Below are positions 1-6,539 of a DNA stretch of 64,000 nt, one piece after another; within the stretch, counting starts at the first letter, position 1; each line of letters begins with the position of its first letter. Source of the DNA: Bacillota bacterium (GTDB lineage Bacteria > Bacillota > Dehalobacteriia > UBA4068); assembly GCA_024679955.1 (NCBI GenBank), contig JAILCQ010000029.1, forward strand, positions 36,955 to 100,954. The letters run 5' to 3'. Below the pieces are notes generated by a model. The model made no database searches, was not told the DNA's origin, and worked only from the letters and a program-made list of their open reading frames with translations. The position numbers were made by a program, and so were the translations under genes.

Positions 1-190
1 CTAAATAGGGTTTTTTCCACTCCTCATAGTTTTTTACCACACCGAATCGTTTCTTTTGTAGATAGGCATAGCAGGGATAATTACAGCCATGTGCACAGCC
101 AAGTACATGATTCATAGTGTAATCACCATACTCAACCCCGGTAACATAGAGCATGGAATTACGCTCTATATAACCAGCTACTTTTTTCAT
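1..190 (-). CDS. three-Cys (radical-SAM-like) protein, N-terminal part only
   Basis: The reading frame starts at the ATG at 190 and runs off the left edge, so only the first 63 residues are visible. Residues about 31-42 contain a C-x3-C-x3-C cluster (GCAHGCNYPCYAYL), the kind of cysteine triad that binds a [4Fe-4S] cluster in radical-SAM and DUF5131 (phage Gp37/Gp68-like) proteins. Its ATG overlaps the TGA of the upstream tcmP-like gene (ATGA), so the two are translationally coupled. Proteins of the TcmP family are named for standing beside such three-Cys-motif proteins, which supports the reading. The substrate is unknown and the rest of the protein is outside the window. Confidence 0.6.
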   Translation of the reverse strand, partial: MKKVAGYIERNSMLYVTGVEYGDYTMNHVLGCAHGCNYPCYAYLQKKRFGVVKNYEEWKKPYL

Positions 191-1329
191 GACTTACAAC
201 CCCTATCGAGAAATGTAATTGTGCTTTTCTGACCATTTCTCCCTCTGGCTTCTGAAGCACCATAGTAAGTGGTTAATATCTGTTTAATCTCTTTTCTGAA
301 GCCCTCAGATGGGAAAATTGGATGTTCATCAAGGACAGCCCATATTTCATCAAGAGATACTGTCTGCCCTGCAAACGCTTTTTGAAGGTATTCAGCAATA
401 TCTTTCACATAATAGCAATATTCATCGGTTGAGGTTGCCGGAACTCCTGTTCCGCTAAAATCCATCACATATTGATTTTCGCGGCCATGTGTATTTTTAG
501 TAGAGGATTTTCCTCCAAAGACTTGCCATGCAGTTTTCTTGTATAGCTTAAATCCCTGGATATGTCCGGTACAATGGATAAGGTTATACACTATTGCATT
601 GTTGACATTGAAAAAAGGAAATGCCGCGACGTAATAGTCATTTTGTTTCCTTCGATGAAGCATGTAAATAATCTGCTCAATACGCTCTTCGAGAGCCTTT
701 TTATCACTACCAAGTGGGATAAGGTCTTCAATATGCGAAAGATACGTTCCTTCATATTTCCCGATAGCAGCGTCAGTTTTGGCTTGTTTCACAGCCCGGA
801 TAGAATCAGAAACCATATGATTGATAATCACTTCACCCCAGTTATTCAAGAAAGGGAGAATTGCTGGCCAGTCAATTCGTGCATCATATGGATCATATAC
901 AAGCAAATAATGATAGCCAAGTGAGGAATCCAACCTGCTTCCAATTCTTTTTAGGAGGTCGTTAGCGTCTTCGGTACGTGTAATAATCTTAAAGTTTGTT
1001 GTGTCGCCAGGAAGCAAGCCTTTTAGATGGGCAATTTTTCTCTCATCTCGATCGTTAAAGTATAAAAGAAATTTTTTAGGGTAATACTGGCCTGCTGCCT
1101 TTCTTAGTATTTTTGCAACACGGATGGGAGTACCAAAAACCGGATTACCATCGTCGTCATAGTACTCTCCACTATTACTCATGCAATCGATAAAGATAAG
1201 GCATTTACAGCTTTTATTGAGCGCGAGAATTTGAGACCAAGCTTCAACATATTTTTCAATCAGGTCAAACTTCTTTATCGTATGTGGGCTTGCATTGCTG
1301 ATGATTTCATCGTTGTTTGCACTAGACAC
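187..1329 (-). CDS. tcmP: three-Cys-motif partner protein, TcmP-like
   Basis: This 380-residue protein resembles the TcmP family (three-Cys-motif partner): an early Asp-rich block (LIFIDCMSNSGEY, about 44-56), the FNDRDERK motif near 91-98, and LLVYDPYDARIDW near 142-154. The methyltransferase-like spacing of these acidic motifs is typical of the family, but no biochemical role is established. Translation probably starts at GTG 1329, two bases after the stop of the XRE gene and behind a GAAGAAGG-type ribosome site. It is the middle gene of a three-gene minus-strand operon (regulator, TcmP, three-Cys protein) and is A+T-rich compared with most of the window, which fits acquisition by transfer. 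The family call comes from recall of motif layout, not from a search. Confidence 0.65.
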   Translation of the reverse strand: MSSANNDEIISNASPHTIKKFDLIEKYVEAWSQILALNKSCKCLIFIDCMSNSGEYYDDDGNPVFGTPIRVAKILRKAAGQYYPKKFLLYFNDRDERKIAHLKGLLPGDTTNFKIITRTEDANDLLKRIGSRLDSSLGYHYLLVYDPYDARIDWPAILPFLNNWGEVIINHMVSDSIRAVKQAKTDAAIGKYEGTYLSHIEDLIPLGSDKKALEERIEQIIYMLHRRKQNDYYVAAFPFFNVNNAIVYNLIHCTGHIQGFKLYKKTAWQVFGGKSSTKNTHGRENQYVMDFSGTGVPATSTDEYCYYVKDIAEYLQKAFAGQTVSLDEIWAVLDEHPIFPSEGFRKEIKQILTTYYGASEARGRNGQKSTITFLDRGCKS

Positions 1330-1331
1330 AG

Positions 1332-1559
1332 TTACAGATCGCCTTCTTCCACATTTTCAGCGGGAATGAAATCCATTATATCGCCAATGTTACAATCGAG
1401 CGCTTTACAAACCTTGATGAGAACTTCCATACTCACATTTTCATTCTTAGAAAGTTTCGTTACGGAAGCCCAGCTGATACCCGCTTGTTTTTGAAGGTCG
1501 GTTTTCTTCATATCCTTATCTATCAGCAGCTTCCAAAGCTTCTTATAACTAATTTCCAT
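1332..1559 (-). CDS. XRE-family (Cro/CI-like) helix-turn-helix regulator
   Basis: A 75-residue protein that is almost entirely one HTH_3 domain: LIDKDMKKTDLQKQAGISWA gives helices 1-3 and the recognition region continues through SVTKLSKNENVSMEVLIKVC. It is close in kind to the small YozG/SinR-like regulators of Firmicutes. It is the first gene of the minus-strand operon with tcmP, and its promoter contains repeated AGAATTCTTC sites, so autoregulation is likely. The ATG at 1559 follows an AGGTG ribosome site. DNA binding and target are inferred from the fold and from the repeats beside it. Confidence 0.85.
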   Translation of the reverse strand: MEISYKKLWKLLIDKDMKKTDLQKQAGISWASVTKLSKNENVSMEVLIKVCKALDCNIGDIMDFIPAENVEEGDL

Positions 1560-1591
1560 TTTGCGTCACCTCGAAGATGATATATATATTG

Positions 1592-1620
1592 ATTATATAC
1601 AGAATTCTTCTTTTAAGCAA
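1592..1620 (-). promoter_or_regulatory. promoter of the XRE-tcmP operon
   Basis: On the minus strand TTGCTT (1620-1615) and TATAAT (1597-1592) are separated by 17 bases, a good sigma-A match. One AGAATTCTTC repeat lies inside the spacer and another immediately upstream of the -35 box, positions at which a bound repressor would block polymerase. Confidence 0.65.
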
Positions 1621-1650
1621 TAGAATTCTTCACAAATACGAGAATTTCCA
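1601..1650. promoter_or_regulatory. candidate operators: three AGAATTCTTC-type repeats
   Basis: AGAATTCTTC occurs exactly at 1601-1610 and 1622-1631, and a weaker copy AGAATTTCCA at 1641-1650. The starts are 21 and 19 bases apart, about two helical turns, so all copies face nearly the same side of the DNA. AGAATTCT is itself palindromic. The repeats lie between divergent promoters, beside an XRE regulator gene. Confidence 0.55.
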
Positions 1651-1658
1651 CTGTGTTA

Positions 1659-1687
1659 TTGTCAATAATCAGATGTGGTGGTATAAT
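1659..1687 (+). promoter_or_regulatory. promoter of the 1721-4513 gene group
   Basis: TTGTCA (1659-1664) and TATAAT (1682-1687) are 17 bases apart, a good sigma-A type promoter about 30 bases upstream of the first plus-strand gene. It is divergent from the XRE operon promoter and starts only nine bases after the last operator-like repeat, so the same regulator could act on both directions. Confidence 0.65.
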
Positions 1688-1720
1688 TACAAAAACACTT
1701 TGTGAGAGGAAGATCTTTAG

Positions 1721-2386
1721 ATGCCTGGCTACCGAAACGAACTGGAGCGGTTTATCTATGAAAAGTGCTATGATCATCTATTTACAGGGATTAACGCTTA
1801 TCTAGCCGTTCATCCACAATGCGCAAAACGGGCAAATTCTCGTGTTTTTGTACCGACGAAGGCAGAACTTTTGGATATGATCCTTGAAGGTATTCCTTCT
1901 GTCTGGATAGACGATGACACGATTAAGTTTCAAGCTGTTGTCAGCGGTTCAGTTTATTTAGAAGAGGACCAGGAATACTATGGGACGAATAGCTGTGAAA
2001 CTAATGTTTATGTTTTCCGTGTCGGTGAAGCGCACCAGAAGGATGATATTGTTAGGTTTATCGACTTTTCCGTTGATGGTTATACAAGAACGAACCGTAA
2101 GAAAGCAAGCGTCAATTTAAGGGACACCGATCATGCGAAAGAACGTTATGCAGAACTTGTAGATTTGGTACGTTTCGGAAAGGGCAAGTTACATTACTAT
2201 ACCGAAAAGGAATATTACGAGGGCACCATTGACCCCGACAACGGTGCTGACTGGAATCAAACAGCGCCCATTGATACAAGACCGACACTGGAGGACTTCA
2301 AAAAGACGGTCAGCGATTATTTGGCATGGGAGGTTTCAAACCTTCTGAAGAGCCAAGATAAGGAGGACGACCGCCTGGGAAAATGA
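1721..2386 (+). CDS. unrecognised protein coupled to an HsdS-like gene
   Basis: A 221-residue soluble protein, rich in Asp, Glu, Lys and Tyr, with no signal peptide or membrane segment and no motif I recognise. The middle (about 80-130) looks like beta-strands (TNVYVFRVGEAHQKDDIVRF) and the C-terminus (about 190-221) like a charged helix. ATG 1721 follows GAGAGG. Its TGA overlaps the ATG of the specificity-subunit gene (ATGA at 2383-2386), so the two are translationally coupled and probably act together. It could be a partner of the specificity protein or a remnant of a larger restriction locus. I assign no function. Confidence 0.6.
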   Translation: MPGYRNELERFIYEKCYDHLFTGINAYLAVHPQCAKRANSRVFVPTKAELLDMILEGIPSVWIDDDTIKFQAVVSGSVYLEEDQEYYGTNSCETNVYVFRVGEAHQKDDIVRFIDFSVDGYTRTNRKKASVNLRDTDHAKERYAELVDLVRFGKGKLHYYTEKEYYEGTIDPDNGADWNQTAPIDTRPTLEDFKKTVSDYLAWEVSNLLKSQDKEDDRLGK

Positions 2387-3510
2387 CAGCCTCACTTAAC
2401 GAAAAGCTGAGGACTGTTAAGTGGGGCAAATATAAACTCGGCTCATTATTTGAGATAGATAACACGCTTAGTTTTAATGCAGATGTCTTGGTACCAGGAG
2501 AAAAGTACGATTATGTTACTAGAACTTCACTGAATCAAGGGATTTTGCAATCTACCGGTTTTGTTAACAAAGAAAATATTAATCCTGCTGGGACTTGGAG
2601 TTTAGGCTTACTGCAAATGGATTTCTTTTATAGAAGAAAACCTTGGTATGCTGGTCAGTTTATGCGCAAAATAACGCCCAAAATAACAATTCCAAAAGGG
2701 GCAATCTTATTCGTTTCAACTGTACTAAACATGCAGAAACCTATTCTTCTTTCTGTTCTCGTACGCAATGTTGATTCGACCTTTAAGAATATAGAGGTTT
2801 ATTTACCTGTTTCGTCCGAAGGAAACATAGATTTTAATTTTATGGAATCATTTGTAGCGGAGCTGGAGGCGGAGCGTATAGCGGAGCTAGAGGCGGAGCG
2901 TATAGCGGAGCAGTCCGCTTACTTAACAGTAAGCGGACTGGACAATTATGAATTGTCCAAAGAGGAAGAACGAGCGATAACGGATTATAGTTCTTACGTT
3001 TGGAAATCCTTTAACCTTAAGGACTTGTACGGAAAATCGACTCGAGGGAAGCGTCTGAAAAGCGAAGATCGCATTCCGGGTACTCTCCCGTTTGTAACTG
3101 CAGGTGAAGCCGAAGAAGGCGTTTCTGCTTTTATAGGAAATGATGTTGAAGTATTTGAAAAGAACACGACCACTATTGATATGTTCGGTTCCGCCAAATA
3201 CCGCAATTACCGTTACGGCGGTGATGACCATGTGGCGATTGTACATACTGAGAATGTTCCGATGAAGGCATCGATATTCGTTACCTCGGCATGCCACAAG
3301 GCCGCTCATACCGGCAAATTCGATTACGGTCATAATTTCTATGCAAAAGATGCCGATGCTCTTGATATCATGCTTCCTTCAAAGGACGGCAAGCCGGATT
3401 ATCAGGCTATGGCACTGCTGATTTCGGCAATTCAGAAGCTGGTCATAAAAGACGTTGTCCGCTATGCAGATCGGAAGGTTGCTGGAACAAAATATGTCAT
3501 CGGCAAATGA
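2383..3510 (+). CDS. orphan restriction specificity subunit (HsdS-like)
   Basis: The 375-residue product has the two-target-recognition-domain plan of type I or BcgI-like specificity subunits: TRD1 (about 10-155), a helical linker (about 158-200), and TRD2 (about 208-360). Each TRD begins with the family pattern W.(K/S)..L..L(Y/F) (WGKYKLGSLFEI and WKSFNLKDLYGK) and TRD2 carries GTLPFVTAGEAEEGVSAFI. The linker contains two exact AELEAERI units encoded by 24-base repeats. No HsdM or HsdR gene is visible up to the window edge on this strand, so the gene is an orphan here. Specificity subunits read bipartite DNA targets, each TRD reading one half. A role guiding a distant methylase, or together with the coupled 221-residue protein, is inference. 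Confidence 0.7.
   Translation: MTASLNEKLRTVKWGKYKLGSLFEIDNTLSFNADVLVPGEKYDYVTRTSLNQGILQSTGFVNKENINPAGTWSLGLLQMDFFYRRKPWYAGQFMRKITPKITIPKGAILFVSTVLNMQKPILLSVLVRNVDSTFKNIEVYLPVSSEGNIDFNFMESFVAELEAERIAELEAERIAEQSAYLTVSGLDNYELSKEEERAITDYSSYVWKSFNLKDLYGKSTRGKRLKSEDRIPGTLPFVTAGEAEEGVSAFIGNDVEVFEKNTTTIDMFGSAKYRNYRYGGDDHVAIVHTENVPMKASIFVTSACHKAAHTGKFDYGHNFYAKDADALDIMLPSKDGKPDYQAMALLISAIQKLVIKDVVRYADRKVAGTKYVIGK
2857..2904 (+). repeat. 24-base tandem repeat (x2) in the HsdS linker
   Basis: Positions 2857-2880 and 2881-2904 differ by one base (CTGGAG/CTAGAG) and encode AELEAERI twice. A third partial unit (GCGGAGC) follows. In type I enzymes such as EcoR124 the number of linker repeats sets the spacing between the two half-sites, so gain or loss of a unit would change DNA specificity without a frameshift. 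Confidence 0.8.
2911..2958. repeat. two adjacent perfect inverted repeats inside the HsdS gene
   Basis: CAGTCCGCTTA (2911-2921) pairs with TAAGCGGACTG (2930-2940) over 11 bp. Sharing the last G, GGACAATT (2940-2947) pairs with AATTGTCC (2951-2958) over 8 bp. Both lie at the junction between the linker and TRD2. They could be recombination or folding sites; their effect is unknown. Confidence 0.75.
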
Positions 3511-3580
3511 GGCCGATGAGTTTATCAAAAATCGGTATGCGATGCGAAAGATACAATGAACAAATCAAATACCGAAAACG

Positions 3581-3640
3581 ATGAAAGGAAAAACTATGAA
3601 AGAAAAAACTATGAAAGAAAAAACTATGAAAGAAAAAACT
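3581..3640 (+). repeat. 15-base tandem repeat (x4) at the start of the FRG gene
   Basis: Four copies of ATGAAAGAAAAAACT (the first has GGAA in place of GAAA) start at 3581, 3596, 3611 and 3626. Each unit begins with an in-frame ATG and encodes MKEKT or MKGKT. The first copy supplies an AAAGGA ribosome site six bases before the second ATG. Confidence 0.9.
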
Positions 3641-4513
3641 ATTTCTTCATTGAGTCAATTGATCGATGCTATTGAAAAACTTAAAAGTTATTATCCATCT
3701 GGAATCATGCTAAACAATCCAGTTGCCAATACTTTTTTGTACAGAGGGTTAAGTGACGTTTCATATAAATTGATTCCCAGTGTATTTAGAAAAAAAGAAG
3801 ACAATATTGACGGCCGTGTCGTAATAAACAATAAGTATCTTGCCTGGGCGAATGAGAAGTCATTATTGCTTTCATTTATACATGAAGCAAGTGGATTATT
3901 AAGCATTTCAACAAATGATTTACCCCGATGGGCAGAATATGCACAGCATTACGGTGTACCGACACGTTTTTTGGATTGGAGCAGCAATCCATTAGTTGCT
4001 CTATACTTCGCCTGTAGAGATAGAACAGAACAAGATGGTGCTATATGGATGCTTCATGGAACAAACTATAAAAGGTTCCTTGCTAAAAACCTACAGATAC
4101 CAAAAGAGAAGACTGTAAAAGAGATTTTATCCGATTTATTCAATGACGATAAAGAAATTGATTATCCTGTTCTGTATACTCCATATTACGTAGATGCACG
4201 TATGAGTGCTCAAAAAAGCTATTTCCTCGTATGGGGTGCAAAAAAAGAACCTTTGGAAGATATGCTTCTAAATGATGAGTTGTTTATGGAGCTTCCAGAG
4301 GTTGATAATGGAATTCGTCTATATGGAGATGATCAGCAGAATAACATCCTATTTAAATTCTTCATACATGCAGATAGCAAGCAACCCTTATTACACGAGC
4401 TTGATATGGTTGGAATCAATGAAAAAACCTTATTTCCAGGATTAGACGGTATCGGAAGATATGTAGAAAGACAATATCGATTTGACTATAACGAAACGAT
4501 CATCAGCATGTAA
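3581..4513 (+). CDS. FRG-domain protein
   Basis: The FRG domain is clear: FLYRGLSD (about 51-58), then the signature HYGVPTRFLDWSSNPLVALYFACR near 122-145. FRG proteins are named for the conserved Phe-Arg-Gly triad (the FLYRG region) and are common in phage-defence and mobile islands; their biochemical activity is unproven. The product is 310 residues from the first ATG, but translation may start at 3596 because the first 15-base repeat holds the best ribosome site (AAAGGA). The C-terminal 150 residues are mixed alpha/beta with no further motif recognised. It follows the HsdS-like gene by 70 bases and closes the accessory block. Confidence 0.85.
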   Translation: MKGKTMKEKTMKEKTMKEKTISSLSQLIDAIEKLKSYYPSGIMLNNPVANTFLYRGLSDVSYKLIPSVFRKKEDNIDGRVVINNKYLAWANEKSLLLSFIHEASGLLSISTNDLPRWAEYAQHYGVPTRFLDWSSNPLVALYFACRDRTEQDGAIWMLHGTNYKRFLAKNLQIPKEKTVKEILSDLFNDDKEIDYPVLYTPYYVDARMSAQKSYFLVWGAKKEPLEDMLLNDELFMELPEVDNGIRLYGDDQQNNILFKFFIHADSKQPLLHELDMVGINEKTLFPGLDGIGRYVERQYRFDYNETIISM

Positions 4514-4660
4514 GCATGTGTCCAAAATGCGCTTTTAGGGATTTATAGGATATCAGAAAGGGAAAGGAATCTATAATTATTTCAGAAACATGGGCATATT
4601 CCATCGTTTCCTCCCCATCGTATACCGCTGGCGGGGCGCAGAAAAAAATCAAAATCCTTA

Positions 4661-4688
4661 TTGATTTTTCTGGCGTTTTTGGTATAAT
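4661..4688 (+). promoter_or_regulatory. promoter upstream of the 4816 lipoprotein
   Basis: TTGATT (4661-4666) and TATAAT (4683-4688) are 16 bases apart. It lies about 130 bases upstream of the lipoprotein start, at the point where base composition returns to the G+C-rich level of most of the window. Confidence 0.6.
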
Positions 4689-4815
4689 GCAATGTGGCCG
4701 TCAGGCTGAGGTTCTGCCGCCCAAGCAACGGTCTGAAAGATCCTGCGCCGGCAGAGCGGCGGCATGGCTGCTTTCCGAATACATATGTTTTGAAGGAGAA
4801 AAAGGAGGAAGAACA

Positions 4816-5346
4816 GTGAAAAAACTCATCATCATGCTTTTGGCGCTGGCCATGGTATGCACGCTGGCCGCTTGCGGCAATACGCCCGACGCGCAGCCCC
4901 AGGATGAAGAAAACGAGACGGCGGACGTGATCGATGACGCCACCGAGGACGCTACCGAGGATGCGACCGAGGCTGTCGAGAAAAACATGAGTCTGAACGA
5001 CGCCGAACACCAAATCCAGGTTGCCATGAAGAATCTTTTGCAGGAAGCCTTCGGCGACAAGATCGATGACGCCAAAATCTCTGTGGAAAAAATCTACACC
5101 GCGGAAGAAGAACAGGCGGACGAACTGCTGAAATCCCTTGGGCTGGGGCCGGATGAATACGCCTTTGAGGTGAAATACGAGCTGCATCCCACCGAGAACG
5201 CCGATCCCATCGAAATGACGGCCGCTACCGGAGAATATGATGAGGAATCCGGCTGGGTTGTGGATAAATACAACGTCGGCGTTTTGAGACCCAATCCGGA
5301 CGGCGACCCGGAATACATCATCACGGACTTCGGCACCGCCTTTTAA
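4816..5346 (+). CDS. small secreted lipoprotein, unknown function
   Basis: The GTG at 4816 follows AAAGGAGG and starts a classic lipoprotein signal: a KK pair, a hydrophobic run, and the lipobox LAAC with the lipidated Cys at about residue 20. An acidic, Thr/Asp-rich linker with the repeat ATED (three times near 42-55) follows, then a compact domain of about 110 residues. An upstream in-frame extension to 4687 exists, but it would bury the signal peptide and lacks a ribosome site. The protein would be anchored on the outer face of the membrane. No family was recognised. A hairpin terminator follows, so it is probably monocistronic. Confidence 0.8.
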   Translation: MKKLIIMLLALAMVCTLAACGNTPDAQPQDEENETADVIDDATEDATEDATEAVEKNMSLNDAEHQIQVAMKNLLQEAFGDKIDDAKISVEKIYTAEEEQADELLKSLGLGPDEYAFEVKYELHPTENADPIEMTAATGEYDEESGWVVDKYNVGVLRPNPDGDPEYIITDFGTAF

Positions 5347-5458
5347 ACGGCCAAATCCATAGGCTGCGCGTTCAAAATGCTTCCCTGGCGGCAGAGCAGA
5401 GAATGCCGCAAATGCGCAGCGGATCCAAAACCTTTTAGAAAAAAATTAGATCGCAAAA

Positions 5459-5497
5459 GAATGAGCTCGGAATCCAACCGGGCTCATTCTTTATTTT
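5459..5497 (+). terminator. rho-independent terminator after the lipoprotein gene
   Basis: GAATGAGCTCGG (5459-5470) pairs with CCGGGCTCATTC (5478-5489), one G-T pair, followed by TTTATTTTT. Between this hairpin and the ogt stop at 5791 (about 290 bases) I see no supported gene. Confidence 0.85.
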
Positions 5498-5790
5498 TGC
5501 CGTTTTCTATACCGTTGCCGTTTGTGCGCCTTTTCGGGGACGGTAAGCCGTATGGTCGTATCGACCGGCAGAATCAGGCGCTATGCGCAAATTGCTTTGC
5601 AGCCCCGGATAATGGCCCTAGCATATTCGTTGCCGTTTTTGACGCTGTCAGGGAAACAGCCGGCGCAGGGAAGGGTTCGCGGAACAGCTTGGCCGCTCCG
5701 GCTCGACAAGGCTGTCGCGGCGCGGTTGCGGCATAAGGAAGCTGTGGTACGAGGGTCTGGCAAAGGACGTCTTCTTTTGTCCCGGCAAAT

Positions 5791-6324
5791 CTATCCGGGC
5801 CTCTTGTTCGAACCGGGCAGAAAGAAACGGGCCATATCTATGCCTTCACCGCGCAGCAGTTGGCACTTTCTGTCTATGCCGCCGCCATAGCCGGTCAAGT
5901 TGCCGTTGGCGCCTACCACCCGATGGCAGGGGATGAGGATGGATATGGGGTTGCGTCCCACGGCTCCGCCTACCGCCTGGGCCGACATACGGGGACGGCC
6001 CTGGCTGCTGGCCAGGGATGCGGCGATTTCGCCATAAGTAACGGTTTGTCCGTAGGGGATGCTTTGCAGGAGCTGCCACACGGAAAGTTGAAAAGGCGAG
6101 CCGCAGAGGGACAAAGGCGGCATAAAATCAGGTTCCTTTTGTTGAAAGTAGATATCCAGCCAATGCTTTACGGCGGAAAAAAGCGGGATATCTTTTTTTA
6201 TGGCGTTTTCTGGGATTTTTTGCCGTCCCGGCGATTCGGCAAAGCAAAGCCCGGTCAAGGCGTCTTCCCCGGCGAATAGCCATATTTTTCCCAGAGGGGA
6301 TTGGTAATCGCTGCTATATTGCAT
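5791..6324 (-). CDS. ogt: methylated-DNA--[protein]-cysteine S-methyltransferase
   Basis: This 177-residue Ogt/Ada-type protein removes O6-alkyl groups from guanine by transferring them to its own cysteine. The active-site motif IPCHRVV is at about residues 131-137, preceded by the helix-turn-helix PYGQTVTYGEIAASLAS and AVGGAVGRNPI that place the Arg finger and Asn hinge. The usual ending LTGYGGGIDRKCQLLRGEG follows. Length and domain order (short N-terminal ribonuclease-like domain, then the DNA-binding domain) are normal. It stands alone on the minus strand, divergent from the ger operon, so it is probably transcribed from its own promoter. Confidence 0.95.
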   Translation of the reverse strand: MQYSSDYQSPLGKIWLFAGEDALTGLCFAESPGRQKIPENAIKKDIPLFSAVKHWLDIYFQQKEPDFMPPLSLCGSPFQLSVWQLLQSIPYGQTVTYGEIAASLASSQGRPRMSAQAVGGAVGRNPISILIPCHRVVGANGNLTGYGGGIDRKCQLLRGEGIDMARFFLPGSNKRPG

Positions 6325-6539
6325 GCAACAGGCTCCTTTTACCGTCGGTTTGAAGCGGCGGCGTCTTATTTTTTGCTATTCCGCATAGAAAATGGGCCGC
6401 CGCTTTGCTTTTATGGTTCTGGACAGGGAGCGAACATTCCTGTTGCCGCGGCGGTCGATTTTCCCTGGGCAAAGCGTATTTTTTTATCGCTTTTGGAAAT
6501 GCTGACCATGAGTGCCAGCAAGCTGGAGGGGAAATACCG

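Noticed and set aside
5347..5790. 119- to 122-residue ORFs between the lipoprotein and ogt
   Set aside because: They lack ribosome sites and motifs and one spans the terminator hairpin.
6405..6539. 45-residue N-terminal extension of GerA
   Set aside because: The residues are Cys/Trp-rich and unlike the family; ATG 6540 has a proper ribosome site.
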